DNA of 64,000 nt from Pseudomonadota bacterium (GCA_027485695.1 JAIXQO010000004.1:1-64000), one strand, 5' to 3'; counted from the stretch's first letter, positions 17,120 to 26,546 are shown. Numbers and translations are program-made. Notes: a model not told the origin generated them from the letters alone.

Positions 17120-18124
17120 ATGCACTCGCACAAGATTTTATCAGCACTAGTGACCGTCGCGATGTCACTGATTTCATCATCGGTGTTCGCCGGCAATGGC
17201 AAGGGAAGCGGAGGTGTCGTCCGCGCCTGTTTTCAAACTCAACGAATCAAGGAACAAGTCGAAAAAATTCTGATCGATAACTACGGTAAACCAAAGTCGC
17301 TCCAAAAAGATCCGCTCACCGCAGCTGCCTTAAAAGATATCTGTGAAATTGACCTATTTGACTTCATCAGTCCTAAACCGATGGAAGCTCAACTGGTCAC
17401 CTCAAGATCTCAAGACTATCGAGAGGTCGTCCAGGAACGACTTGAGAATTTGAAAAATACGCATTTTCTGCTTTCAGGCTACTTTTTTGGGAAAAACTTT
17501 CATCGACCAGAATTTGCTAGCGCGACGAGGCATCTACCGTTTGATGATACCCATTTCGTTTTCGTCAACGCTGGCGTGATTGAACTCGGTGACCCAGGAA
17601 TGGGAGTCACCCTGGAGAACAATTGCTTACTTCTGCAAATCGCTAATCAGCAAATCATTTCAGACCAAGAATCCGTTGTGAACATTGACGGAAGACTGTT
17701 TGAACTACTGAACAAGAAATCACCGGTGCATGCAGCTGGATTGATCGTGCATGAATGGTCCATCAACATCACCGAACGACTCAAGGACACTGAGCCTTTT
17801 AGGAATGTCGCCATTCCGGCGCTACCGGCACAACGGCTCACTCGGCTCCTTTTTGATAGAAATTTTGTTCCCGAAAATGAACATACAAAAACTCTCGATT
17901 ATGCAGCGAAAATCGGTTTTGATTTCCTCAAAAATCAATCAGACGCGTTACTCTACAGACAGGTGGGCAATGATCTCTTAGCACTGGATGATACTGGACT
18001 TCATCAAAAGCAATTCGATGCGATCGAAAAACGTTTAGGAAGAAGCCTTTTTGGCTTCTACCTAAAGAACTCCTCTCAGTCGGGAGGCTCATTCGGCGAT
18101 AAGCCTTCCGGGAAATGGTTCTAG
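17120..18124 (+). CDS. exported hypothetical protein beside TIGR02147 gene, 334 aa
   Basis: The start is the ATG at 17120 with AAAGGAG about ten bases before it. A signal peptide (MHSHKILSALVTVAMSL, cleavage near VFA-GNG) leads to a mature N terminus GNGKGSGGVVRACF, a Gly-rich opening that recurs in exported proteins of predatory Bdellovibrio-like genomes as far as I recall. Later features are VFVNAGVIELGDPG and HAAGLIVHEWSINI, where the HE pair is reminiscent of, but not equal to, an HExxH metal site. Function unknown. Coupled to the regulator gene. Confidence 0.75.
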   Translation: MHSHKILSALVTVAMSLISSSVFAGNGKGSGGVVRACFQTQRIKEQVEKILIDNYGKPKSLQKDPLTAAALKDICEIDLFDFISPKPMEAQLVTSRSQDYREVVQERLENLKNTHFLLSGYFFGKNFHRPEFASATRHLPFDDTHFVFVNAGVIELGDPGMGVTLENNCLLLQIANQQIISDQESVVNIDGRLFELLNKKSPVHAAGLIVHEWSINITERLKDTEPFRNVAIPALPAQRLTRLLFDRNFVPENEHTKTLDYAAKIGFDFLKNQSDALLYRQVGNDLLALDDTGLHQKQFDAIEKRLGRSLFGFYLKNSSQSGGSFGDKPSGKWF

Positions 18125-18139
18125 AATCGTCGTGCGAAA

Positions 18140-20494
18140 TTACGGCTCAAAATAACTCTCCACGAATCGGGTGAGGAACTTACGTTCCCCACCCCGTTCA
18201 AATCTCACAATGATCTTCTCGTCTTTGCCGGAACCTTCTTGCGAGACCACCCGTCCGAAACCAAAATCCGGGTGCTGGAATGTTTTACCAACGCGGCTCG
18301 TAGCCCCTGGTTTCGCCTCAAAGAAGCTCTTACTCGAAGAATTTGAGTAATCGCCAGAAGAACGCCCCTTGAAAACGTCTGATCGGTCCGCAAACTCACG
18401 ACTGGACCCAGTTCGGTAAGCCGATGCACCTGCCCCACGTGTGAGATCCTTGAAATCCATGTGCTCCACGGGGATCTCTTGAAAAAACCTGGAGGGCTCT
18501 TGGTAATGGATCTGACCCCAAATGCGGCGCACTTGAGCGCCGGTCATGTAAAGTTTCTCGCGAGCGCGAGTCATGCCGACGTAACAGAGGCGTCGCTCTT
18601 CTTCTAACTCTTCTTCGTCGAGTTCGCCGCGGGCGGACGGGAACAGATCCTCTTCCATGCCCACCATGAATACGACCGGAAATTCGAGCCCCTTGGATGA
18701 GTGAAGACTCATCATCGTCACGCCTTGGTCCTTGATCTTCTTGCCGTCGGCGGTCATGTCGGTCGCGAGTGTCGCTTCTTCCAGGAAAATCGTCAGAAGT
18801 TCGTTTTTTGGAATCTCCTGGCCCTCGCGATCGCTCTCAAACTCCGCGAGAACAGAATCGAACTCTTCTAAGTTTTCGATCCGCGCGGTCGCTTCGTCGG
18901 TTCCCTCATTTTTGAGTTCTTGGACATAAGCCGTGAGGTCGAGAATGCGGTGATAAATTTCAGACAGACCCAAGGTCGGCTGATCGGATCGCAATTGCTC
19001 GATCAGCGAGTAAAAAAGTTTCAGTTTCTTGATCGGACCGTTACCGAGCCCCGTCTCGCCCGTCAACGCCACGCGAATCGCTTCAAACAAACTCGGAGTC
19101 GATTCAAAAAGCGGGTTCTGCTCGAGATCCGTTTGGATTTTCTCCAGGTGATCGATCGTCGATTTGCCAATTCCGCGCGCTGGCGTATTGATGATGCGCT
19201 TGAGGCTGATAGAATCGGCCGGATTCACGATCGTACGGAAATAGGCCAGGATGTCTTTGATCTCCTTGCGATCATAGAACCGGAGTCCACCGTAAATATC
19301 GTAAGTGATTTTCTCGCGCCGGAGTACATCCTCAAACGAACGGCTCTGCGCGTGAGTGCGGTAGAAAATCGCGAACTCGGTCAGTGAGCGCCCCTCGTAG
19401 GTCGCTTGACGTTTGATCTCGGAAACCGCGAATTCGGCCTCGGCACGTTCGTCGGCCAGTAGACGGCGGATCAAATCCTCGCCATCCTGATTCTCCGTCC
19501 AAAGGCTCTTGGGTTTGCGCTGGCGGTTGTTGCGGATGATGCCATTCGCGGCCTCCAAGATGAACTTGGTGCTGCGATAATTTTGTTCGAGTTTGATCGT
19601 ACGAGTAGCGGGATAGTCCTTCTCGAAATCGAGGATGTTGTGGATGTCCGCGCCACGCCACTTATAGATGGATTGGTCCTCGTCACCAACTACGCAGATA
19701 TTCTCGTGTCCGCCGAATTCTTTTTTTGCGAGCTGTGAGAGGAGCAAGTACTGCGAGCGGTTGGTATCTTGATACTCATCCACGTGAATGTAACGGTAGC
19801 GTTTCTGGTATTTTTGGCGGATGGGCTCGTGATCTCGAAGAATCCGGTAAGTCAGACAGATGATCTCACCAAAATCGATGGCGTTCGCGGCGAAGAGATC
19901 TTTTTGGTACTCTTCGTACACGCGTTTCAGGTTTTTCTCAAAGAGATCGTGAGGTGAAGGATTGATGTCCTTCGGCTCCACCGCATCACATTTCAGGCGA
20001 TTGATCGCGGCTTGGAATGATTTCGGGTTGAAGGCCTTGTCGTCCAGATTCAGTTTTTCGCAGACGCGCTTGAGTAAGCTCAGCTGATCGGAGTCATCAA
20101 AAATCGAGAATGAGGACGTCGTAAAAGGCGTTGCCTGTTGTTCTTTGCGCAAGATCCGCAGGCAGATCGAGTGGAATGTACCGATCTCTGGCGCGTTTGC
20201 GTAATAGCCCTCACCCATGCCCAAGTGACGGAGGACGCGCTCTTTCATTTCGCGTGCGGCTTTGTTCGTGAAAGTGACGGCAAGGATCTGGTAAGCCGGC
20301 ACTTGTTTTCCTTGAATCAAGTGCGCCATCCGCGAAGTCAACATCTTGGTCTTGCCGGAGCCGGCACCGGCGATGACGATGAGCGGCCCTTCGGTCGCGA
20401 GGACTGCTTCTTTTTGCGGGGGATTCAAATTTTCTAGGTACGAACTCTCGCGCGCGCGAGTGCCCGAACCAGGCGCGTTTTCGAAATCGATCAT
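18140..20494 (-). CDS. UvrD/PcrA-type DNA helicase
   Basis: This 784-residue superfamily 1A helicase unwinds DNA 3'-5' in repair and in clearing stalled replication. Motifs seen in order: Q-motif LNPPQKEAV, Walker A AGAGSGKT (residues 42-49), TFTNKAAREMKER, VDEYQDTNRSQY (motif II), GDEDQSIYKWRGAD (III), the motif IV-V block with MSLHSSKGLEFPVVF, and RRLCYVGMTRAREKLYM (VI). The C terminus has a Tudor-like PcrA tail, GKTFQHPDFGFGRVVSQEG. GGAGAG is ahead of the ATG. It is the last gene of the glmU-glmS-ClC run and overlaps the ClC stop. Confidence 0.95.
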   Translation of the reverse strand: MIDFENAPGSGTRARESSYLENLNPPQKEAVLATEGPLIVIAGAGSGKTKMLTSRMAHLIQGKQVPAYQILAVTFTNKAAREMKERVLRHLGMGEGYYANAPEIGTFHSICLRILRKEQQATPFTTSSFSIFDDSDQLSLLKRVCEKLNLDDKAFNPKSFQAAINRLKCDAVEPKDINPSPHDLFEKNLKRVYEEYQKDLFAANAIDFGEIICLTYRILRDHEPIRQKYQKRYRYIHVDEYQDTNRSQYLLLSQLAKKEFGGHENICVVGDEDQSIYKWRGADIHNILDFEKDYPATRTIKLEQNYRSTKFILEAANGIIRNNRQRKPKSLWTENQDGEDLIRRLLADERAEAEFAVSEIKRQATYEGRSLTEFAIFYRTHAQSRSFEDVLRREKITYDIYGGLRFYDRKEIKDILAYFRTIVNPADSISLKRIINTPARGIGKSTIDHLEKIQTDLEQNPLFESTPSLFEAIRVALTGETGLGNGPIKKLKLFYSLIEQLRSDQPTLGLSEIYHRILDLTAYVQELKNEGTDEATARIENLEEFDSVLAEFESDREGQEIPKNELLTIFLEEATLATDMTADGKKIKDQGVTMMSLHSSKGLEFPVVFMVGMEEDLFPSARGELDEEELEEERRLCYVGMTRAREKLYMTGAQVRRIWGQIHYQEPSRFFQEIPVEHMDFKDLTRGAGASAYRTGSSREFADRSDVFKGRSSGDYSNSSSKSFFEAKPGATSRVGKTFQHPDFGFGRVVSQEGSGKDEKIIVRFERGGERKFLTRFVESYFEP

Positions 20495-22128
20495 GGACTC
20501 TCCGGGCTGAAAAAACGAGTCTGACCGAGAGCGCGTCTTGCGACTTCGCGATCGTAGGCGGCACGAACTTTCCAGGCGAAAAGCAGTCCTTTGACATGCT
20601 GGAATTCGTCAACTACGACGCAGCAAGCGTTCTGTGCGAGCACTCCGGAAACTTCGGAGAGCTGCGCGCGTTCGGGAATCGCTGGTGCACTGTAGTGGAG
20701 TTTGTAGAGGAGGTCTTTGACCTCGTAGAAAGTTCCTTGTTTCTCGGCGTATTCAAGTCCCTCTTGAAGTAGATCTAGAGTGACTAGACCCACGTACTTA
20801 TCATCGCGGTCGACGACGGGCAGAAAAGGATGTTTGCTGCGTAGGAAAGGAGCCTTGAGGTCCTTGACGAGGTCGCTCTCCTTGATGATCTCGACATCGC
20901 GCTCACTCGCTTCTTGAACCGAGATTGACTGCAGGATGTCCGCAGAACGACCATCCAAAAGCTTGAGACCTCGGTACTCCAGGTAACGCTGAACGAGCGG
21001 TTTTTGTTTTAAGAACAAACGAGTGAAGTGAGCCGTGAACGCCGCTACGGAGGCGACCAGAAAATAGCGCCAGTCGTTGGTCAGTTCGTAAACCAGAATA
21101 CAGGCAAAAAACGGAGTACCGAGCACGGCGGAGACTAGCCCCGCCATTCCGACAAAAAGTCCCGCTCCAGAAGAGATGAACGAGAATCCGAGAACGCCCC
21201 CCATCATCATGAGCGGCCAGATGATGCCCACGCTACCGAATGCCGCCATGACCGTGCAAAGCGAGAGTGCCTCGTTCAACACATAGATCATGTGCTGGGA
21301 AAAAGAGCGTTTGGTGGAGATCAACTGCGAAAGCTCCATGAACGGCGTTCCATACCCCATCGGATAGAGCGTTTGCGTGCAGAAGAGAACGACGGCTCCA
21401 ACAATCGCACAGATCCACAAGTGCTTACGGAGAAGCTCAAAGAACATTTCCTGATAGAAGCGAAGTACGTGAATCAATCCTACGCCAACGATGCCGATCA
21501 GTATCGCAAGCCCAAACACCCAAACCCAGGACGCCCGTTCGCTTGGCAAGTTCGAGAAAAACGAAACCCAGTCGAACTCTAGATCCGTGTGTTTGGAAAC
21601 CCAAGTGACCGTGAAAAAAGCAGAAATTGCGCTGAGAACCGCAGAGAGCGTACGCCCGCCGACACCCAGTTCAATGACGAATACAACCGCCGCAAAAGGC
21701 GCCTGAAACATGGCCGCGATACCTGCGGCAAGTACGCAGGCGACATCCGTTCGTCGTTTTTGCTCGCTCCATTTTTCGTTCGGTTTACGTCGAGAGAGTG
21801 CAACGCCGTGAGCGACTTCTGCCGCGGCTCCTTCCATCCCGACCAGTCCGCCGAATAAGTAGAGAATCGTCGAGATCAGGCCCCGCCCATACCATCGAGT
21901 CGAAGTCTCACGCGCGTACCGATAGTGTACGTGAATAAAAAGATCGGCCAAACCATCATAAATACGGCTCGGCGAGGGAAGCTTAGAAAAGTAGAGTCGA
22001 TGAAAAAGCGCGGCAAAAAGACCGGCGAGCAAAATGGGGTACGGCCCGCTGAAGCTCAGCTGGGAGCCCAGCCAAGACGGGAAAAGCACCACCAAACCTG
22101 CGATCACTCCGACCAGTAGCGCGGTCAT
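20491..22128 (-). CDS. ClC-family chloride channel/transporter with CBS domains
   Basis: The N-terminal 390 residues are a polytopic ClC membrane core. The third ClC signature appears as GMEGAAAEVAHG at residues 97-108, with the gating glutamate E99 kept but Pro replaced by Ala; the fifth appears as GIIWPLMMMGG. The GSGIP block is not obvious, so ion selectivity may differ from chloride. Residues about 400-520 form two CBS repeats (VKDLKAPFLRSKHPFLPVVD and AQLSEVSGVLAQNACCVVVDE) that usually bind adenine nucleotides and gate the channel. It overlaps the GlmS stop by four bases (ATGA) and the helicase start. Confidence 0.85.
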   Translation of the reverse strand: MTALLVGVIAGLVVLFPSWLGSQLSFSGPYPILLAGLFAALFHRLYFSKLPSPSRIYDGLADLFIHVHYRYARETSTRWYGRGLISTILYLFGGLVGMEGAAAEVAHGVALSRRKPNEKWSEQKRRTDVACVLAAGIAAMFQAPFAAVVFVIELGVGGRTLSAVLSAISAFFTVTWVSKHTDLEFDWVSFFSNLPSERASWVWVFGLAILIGIVGVGLIHVLRFYQEMFFELLRKHLWICAIVGAVVLFCTQTLYPMGYGTPFMELSQLISTKRSFSQHMIYVLNEALSLCTVMAAFGSVGIIWPLMMMGGVLGFSFISSGAGLFVGMAGLVSAVLGTPFFACILVYELTNDWRYFLVASVAAFTAHFTRLFLKQKPLVQRYLEYRGLKLLDGRSADILQSISVQEASERDVEIIKESDLVKDLKAPFLRSKHPFLPVVDRDDKYVGLVTLDLLQEGLEYAEKQGTFYEVKDLLYKLHYSAPAIPERAQLSEVSGVLAQNACCVVVDEFQHVKGLLFAWKVRAAYDREVARRALGQTRFFSPESP

Positions 22129-23978
22129 TCGACAGTCACGCTCTTGGCCAAGTTACGAGGTTGATCAACGTCCGTGCCCTTGAGTACTGCGAGTTCGTAG
22201 CTCAGGAGCTGTACGACGGCTGCCAGCGGGAATACAGAGAGATCCTCGTTTTCGATCGCAGGTAGCGCCACGAAGTGATGCGAAAGATCTTTCAAGTGGC
22301 TGTCATTCGCATCGCCGACTCCAATAATTGTCGCGCCGCGCGCTTTGACTTCTTCGAGGTTTGAGATCGTTTTCTCCCGCCAATGATCTTTGGGAGCCAG
22401 CACCACGACCACCATGGATTCATCGATCATAGCGATCGGGCCGTGTTTGAGTTCGCCGGCCGCGTAACCTTCGGCGTGAATGTAGGCGATCTCCTTGAGT
22501 TTGAGCGCGCCTTCGAGCGCGATGGGGAAAGACGGACCACGTCCAATAAAGAAGAAGCCTTTTTTATTCTGAACCTGCGTTGCAATCGAACGGATTTTTT
22601 TCTGAACTCCGTTGTCACCCTCTAAGTAGGACTTGAGCAAGTGCGGAAGCTGGATCATCTCTTCAAAGAGTTTCTGGCCACTGCCTTTTTTGTGTTTCTC
22701 GCGAAGAGCGCCCGCCCACATGAGGAAAGTCGCCAGCTGAGTCGTAAAAGACTTGGTCGCCGCAACACCGATCTCGGGACCTGCATATGTGAAGAACGTT
22801 CCACCCGCCTCACGCGAAATGGTACTGCCTCGCACGTTGGTAAGACCCAGCGTCGGTACATTTTTCTTTTTGAGTTCTCGAAGCACCGCAAGGGTATCCG
22901 CCGTTTCACCCGATTGGGAAACACCGACCAGCACGGATTGCTCACGAAGGACGGAGGAACGGTAACGATACTCGCTTGCGAAATCCACGTTGACTGGGAT
23001 CTCGCCGTAGTTCTCGAGCCAGTATTTGCCGATCATCGAAGAATAGTAACTCGTCCCGCATGCAATGAGCGTGAGTTCCTTGGCGTTCATCAGGAGGTCG
23101 ACCCCTTTGTGAGGGGCGAGCACAAAAGGCTCCGACCGCGAGCGATCGAGACTCGAATTGAAAGTATCCACGAGAGCCGAAGGCTGCTCATAGATTTCCT
23201 TGAGCATGTAGTGCGGATAGCCGCCTTTGTCGATCTGGTCGACGCTCCAATTCAGCGTCACGAACGCAGGTGTTATCCGCGCGCCGGTTTCAAGCGACTG
23301 GATCTCTACGCCCTGGGGACTAATGATGGCGACTTCGCCGTTCTCGAGGAAATAGACGTCCTTGGTGTATTCCAAGATCGGTTGAGCATCGGAAGCGAGG
23401 ATCGCGCCGCCTTGTGGATCTTTGGCGAGCACGAGCGGAGAACCGTTTCGTGCGCCGACGATCACGCCGGGATGTTTCTCGTCCATGACCACGAAGCTGC
23501 AAGCACCGTCGATTTTCTTGAACGCACGGCGAACGGAATTTACGAACGATTGTCCGGCTTTCATTTCCTCAAGCACGAGGTAACCAAAAAGTTCGCTATC
23601 GGTTTCGGACTCGGGCTTGTAACCCAATTTCAGAAGTTCGGATTTAATTTCGCGGTAGTTTTCGATGATACCGTTGTGCACGAGCACAACCGATCCCGCG
23701 CGATGCGGATGCGCATTCGTGGTCGTCGGTTTACCATGAGTCGCCCAGCGCGTGTGCCCGATCCCGCAGACGGAGTTCGAGCGGTCGGCATTCGGGTTCG
23801 CACCCATTAAGCTTTCGACTCGCTCAAGCTTACCTTCGGACTTCTCAATCAAGATGCCCCGGGGCGTTTCGAATGCAACGCCGGTCGAGTCGTAACCCCG
23901 ATATTCGAGTCGTTTCAATCCGCGAACAAGAACATCGACTGCTGGCCGTGTTCCCACATATCCGACGATTCCACACAT
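22125..23978 (-). CDS. glmS: glutamine-fructose-6-phosphate aminotransferase (isomerizing)
   Basis: GlmS makes glucosamine-6-phosphate from fructose-6-phosphate and glutamine, the first step to UDP-GlcNAc for peptidoglycan and LPS. The 617-residue protein begins MCGIVGYVG with the catalytic N-terminal Cys after Met removal, contains the glutaminase blocks RLEYRGYDS, IGHTRWATHG and HNGIIENY, and two SIS domains (CGTSYYSSMIG, VGVSQSGETADTL, FFIGRGPSFPIALEGALKLKE), ending in the usual PRNLAKSVTVE. It follows glmU by 57 bases. No glmS ribozyme-like leader is seen. Confidence 0.98.
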   Translation of the reverse strand: MCGIVGYVGTRPAVDVLVRGLKRLEYRGYDSTGVAFETPRGILIEKSEGKLERVESLMGANPNADRSNSVCGIGHTRWATHGKPTTTNAHPHRAGSVVLVHNGIIENYREIKSELLKLGYKPESETDSELFGYLVLEEMKAGQSFVNSVRRAFKKIDGACSFVVMDEKHPGVIVGARNGSPLVLAKDPQGGAILASDAQPILEYTKDVYFLENGEVAIISPQGVEIQSLETGARITPAFVTLNWSVDQIDKGGYPHYMLKEIYEQPSALVDTFNSSLDRSRSEPFVLAPHKGVDLLMNAKELTLIACGTSYYSSMIGKYWLENYGEIPVNVDFASEYRYRSSVLREQSVLVGVSQSGETADTLAVLRELKKKNVPTLGLTNVRGSTISREAGGTFFTYAGPEIGVAATKSFTTQLATFLMWAGALREKHKKGSGQKLFEEMIQLPHLLKSYLEGDNGVQKKIRSIATQVQNKKGFFFIGRGPSFPIALEGALKLKEIAYIHAEGYAAGELKHGPIAMIDESMVVVVLAPKDHWREKTISNLEEVKARGATIIGVGDANDSHLKDLSHHFVALPAIENEDLSVFPLAAVVQLLSYELAVLKGTDVDQPRNLAKSVTVE

Positions 23979-24035
23979 AGACTTCCGAACCTTTCCGAAC
24001 TTTTCCTGACCGTGCCAGAATTCATCTGGCCAAAC

Positions 24036-25481
24036 TTACTTGCTCATCCCACGCAGCCGTGGGGCGTAACCCAATTTATTTTCCTGCCTCGTACGCGCGA
24101 TTGCGAGCGCATCCGCAGGTACATCCTTGGTCACCGTCGAACCCGACGCGATGTACGCGCCTCGCTCGATTTTGATCGGCGCCACGACCTGACAATCGCT
24201 GCCAATAAAACAGTCGTCGCCGATCGTGGTCGGATGCTTACGCTTACCGTTGATCACGCGCCCGTCGAAATTACAGGTCACGAAACCACATCCGATGTTC
24301 ACACGCTCACCGACCGTCGCGTCACCCAAATAAGAAAGATGTGCCACGCTCGTATGAGCTCCAATCGTCGTTTCCTTGAGTTCGACGAAGTTGCCGATTT
24401 TCGCGTGAGCCCCAACTTGGGAATTCGGACGGAGGTGGGCATATGGACCGACCTTCGCGCCTTCGCCAATCGAGGAATTCTCTACGAAAGATCCCGTTTT
24501 GACTTCGGCGTTTTTACCTACTCTAGCATTTTTTAAGGAGACATTTGGGCCAATTTTCGCGCCTTCTTCGACCACCGTTTCACCGGTCAAGATCGCTCCC
24601 TCCTCAACGAGAACGCCGGCGGCCAGGACGACCGTATCATCCACACGGACGCGGTTCGGATCGACGAAACGAACGCCTTCTTTTGCCCATTTTTTGATCA
24701 CGCGTAAGCGGGCTGTCGCTTCGGCTTCCGCCAGCTCCCAGAGGTCGTTGACTCCTCTCAGATCGCCCGGCTCACGCCATTCGAGGATCTCGCCTTTTTT
24801 CTTGGTTTTGAAGGCCAGAGAAATTAGGTCGGTCAGGTAGAATTCTTTTTGGGCATTGTTGTCTTTGAGCTTGGGAAGAAGCGTTTTCAGCAGCGACGCC
24901 TTAAACAGGTAAAGCGAACAAGCGACTTCGCGGATTTTCTTTTCAGCCGGCGAAGCATCTCTCTCTTCGACGATTTTTTTAGCGGTTTTTCCGCTACGAA
25001 CGACGCGTCCGTAACCGGTCGGGTCCGCGAGTACCGTGGTCAACAAACGATAGTGCGCGGACTTGCCGAGCGGCTCTGATAGGCACTGAACCAGGGCCCC
25101 CGTTACGAGCGGAAGATCTCCCGGAAGAACGAGGACGTCCGTTCCAGGATCAGCTTTTTTAAAGGATTCGAGCGTGAGCAAAGACTGAACTGCATGCCCG
25201 GTCCCCCGCTGCGGCGTCGGTTGCTCGACCCACTCCAAATGAGCATTCGGATTTTTTTGTTTCCAAGATTCGAGGTGGGCGATCACCTGATCTTTGGCAT
25301 GACCAACCACGACCACGAGGTTCGCATGCGGCAGGGATTGATACACTTCGTCAAGACTTCGACTGATCAACGATTTACCAGCGCACTCATGGAGCACTTT
25401 TGGAAGTGTTGAGCGCATGCGTTTTCCGTGACCTGCGGCTAAAAATACCGCGAAAATAGGCTGTTTTTGAGACGATTTCAT
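24036..25481 (-). CDS. glmU: bifunctional UDP-GlcNAc pyrophosphorylase / GlcN-1-P N-acetyltransferase
   Basis: GlmU acetylates glucosamine-1-phosphate and couples it to UTP. The N-terminal uridyltransferase shows LAAGHGKRMRSTLPKVLHE, LVLPGDLPLVTG and the PTGYGRVVR block. The C-terminal half is a left-handed beta helix of hexapeptide repeats (VGKNAEVKTGSFVENSSIGEG-type) with HLSYLGDATVGERVNIGCG and NFDGRVINGKRKHPT, where the acetyltransferase site lies. The ATG at 25481 with AAGGA five bases upstream is preferred to a TTG ten codons earlier. It heads the glmU-glmS-ClC-helicase run. Confidence 0.95.
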   Translation of the reverse strand: MKSSQKQPIFAVFLAAGHGKRMRSTLPKVLHECAGKSLISRSLDEVYQSLPHANLVVVVGHAKDQVIAHLESWKQKNPNAHLEWVEQPTPQRGTGHAVQSLLTLESFKKADPGTDVLVLPGDLPLVTGALVQCLSEPLGKSAHYRLLTTVLADPTGYGRVVRSGKTAKKIVEERDASPAEKKIREVACSLYLFKASLLKTLLPKLKDNNAQKEFYLTDLISLAFKTKKKGEILEWREPGDLRGVNDLWELAEAEATARLRVIKKWAKEGVRFVDPNRVRVDDTVVLAAGVLVEEGAILTGETVVEEGAKIGPNVSLKNARVGKNAEVKTGSFVENSSIGEGAKVGPYAHLRPNSQVGAHAKIGNFVELKETTIGAHTSVAHLSYLGDATVGERVNIGCGFVTCNFDGRVINGKRKHPTTIGDDCFIGSDCQVVAPIKIERGAYIASGSTVTKDVPADALAIARTRQENKLGYAPRLRGMSK

Positions 25482-25603
25482 CGAATCCTTCGGTTGGAAA
25501 AAAGATTTCAAGTTCCGACAGAATGCTGCCGAAACGTCTTCTCAGCAAGTCAAAGGAATGACTAAAGGCTAATTAGAAGTTCTCAGAGAAGTAATAAAAA
25601 AAC

Positions 25604-25630
25604 TTGCCACTTCTTAGACGTTCTTATAAT
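25604..25630 (+). promoter_or_regulatory. candidate sigma-70-type promoter of the DksA-like gene
   Basis: TTGCCA (25604-25609) and a perfect TATAAT (25625-25630) are 15 bases apart, about 130 bases upstream of the gene. The spacing is one or two bases short of ideal. The intervening leader (25640-25758) shows no structure I can name. Confidence 0.5.
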
Positions 25631-25758
25631 TACGATTGTCAACGTCATGGATGGCGCTACAATCATTAGGACGATTTCGATCTCGTGGGATGACCAGAAG
25701 GGTCGTCTCCTAGGAAGTTCGGAAGTCGTTTTTTAGAGTAGTACCCTTGGGGGGATGT

Positions 25759-26139
25759 ATGGATGCAAAGAGTTTAGCTAAGTATCGGAAGGTTCTTCTC
25801 GAAGAGAAACAGCGGATTCTCAACAATTCGAAAAACTCGCTCGAGAACGAACTGGTCGTCTCAACTGATGATCTGCCAGATGAGACCGATCTCGCAGCAA
25901 CTGAAGTCAATCAAAACCTCATGTTCAAACTTCGCGATCGCGAAAGAAACCTCCTCGTGAAAATCGAGGAAGCTCTGATGCGCATCGAGAACGGATCGTT
26001 CGGAATCTGCGAAGAGACCGAAGAGCCGATCGAACCAGCGCGCCTCATGGCGGTGCCTTGGACGAACCTGAGTCTCGAAGGTGCTGAGATTCGCGAAGCG
26101 CGCAATAAGCAGTTTCACAAATCGAACCGTTCGGCTTAA
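25759..26139 (+). CDS. DksA/TraR-like protein with degenerate zinc finger
   Basis: The 126-residue protein has the DksA/TraR layout: a coiled-coil N-terminal half (YRKVLLEEKQRILNNSKN), the acidic DDLPDETDLAATEVNQ loop that in DksA reaches the RNA-polymerase secondary channel, a second helix, and a C-terminal finger region GSFGICEETEEPIEPARLMAVPWTNLSLEGAE (residues about 83-115). A normal family member has four cysteines there (CxxCG ... CxxC); only the first remains, so zinc cannot be held in the usual way. The start is the ATG at 25759; a GGGGGG tract lies four bases upstream. It has its own promoter-like sequence and terminator. Confidence 0.88.
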   Translation: MDAKSLAKYRKVLLEEKQRILNNSKNSLENELVVSTDDLPDETDLAATEVNQNLMFKLRDRERNLLVKIEEALMRIENGSFGICEETEEPIEPARLMAVPWTNLSLEGAEIREARNKQFHKSNRSA

Positions 26140-26160
26140 GTTCGATCAAAGACAAAAAGA

Positions 26161-26199
26161 AAAGGGAGACTTCTGATGAAGTCTCCCTTTCTTGTTTTT
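26161..26199 (+). terminator. rho-independent terminator of the DksA-like gene
   Basis: Perfect 12-bp stem AAAGGGAGACTT (26161-26172) / AAGTCTCCCTTT (26179-26190), six-base loop, then CTTGTTTTT. The A/T flanks could also serve the converging minus-strand gene. Confidence 0.9.
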
Positions 26200-26219
26200 A
26201 GCGCGTTCAACCGGATGGA

Positions 26220-26546
26220 CTATTTGCACTCCACGGAAAACGACTCGTCTTCGTCGGCGAACTTATAATGATCTCCACGATTATCAAGCGTGAGCGTTCC
26301 TTCTTCCGTAACAAACGAAGAATAAGTTGCATGATCCGTCATTTCACGACTCACCTTCTTAGGTCCGAGGGACTCTCCTTCGACCACATATTTCACGGTG
26401 GTTCTCGCCTTATTTAACGTCCAACTCTGATTGTCTTCTCCAAAACAAACGACTGTTTTGCCATTGTTCACCAAACTATAGTCAGCGTACGCAATTTCGA
26501 TCGAACCAATAAAGAAAATAGACAGAATCAAGATCACGGAATTCAT
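26220..26546 (-). CDS. small exported protein, 108 aa
   Basis: Function unknown. AAAGGAG lies about eight bases before the ATG at 26546. The signal peptide is MNSVILILSIFFIGSIEI with cleavage near AYA-DYS. The mature protein looks like a small beta-rich periplasmic domain (YSLVNNGKTVVCF ... SFSVECK) with two cysteines placed to bridge its ends. It converges on the DksA-like gene. Confidence 0.65.
   Translation of the reverse strand: MNSVILILSIFFIGSIEIAYADYSLVNNGKTVVCFGEDNQSWTLNKARTTVKYVVEGESLGPKKVSREMTDHATYSSFVTEEGTLTLDNRGDHYKFADEDESFSVECK

Noticed and set aside
22641-23810. 389-codon plus-strand frame inside glmS
   Set aside because: Antisense shadow of a clear full-length glmS.
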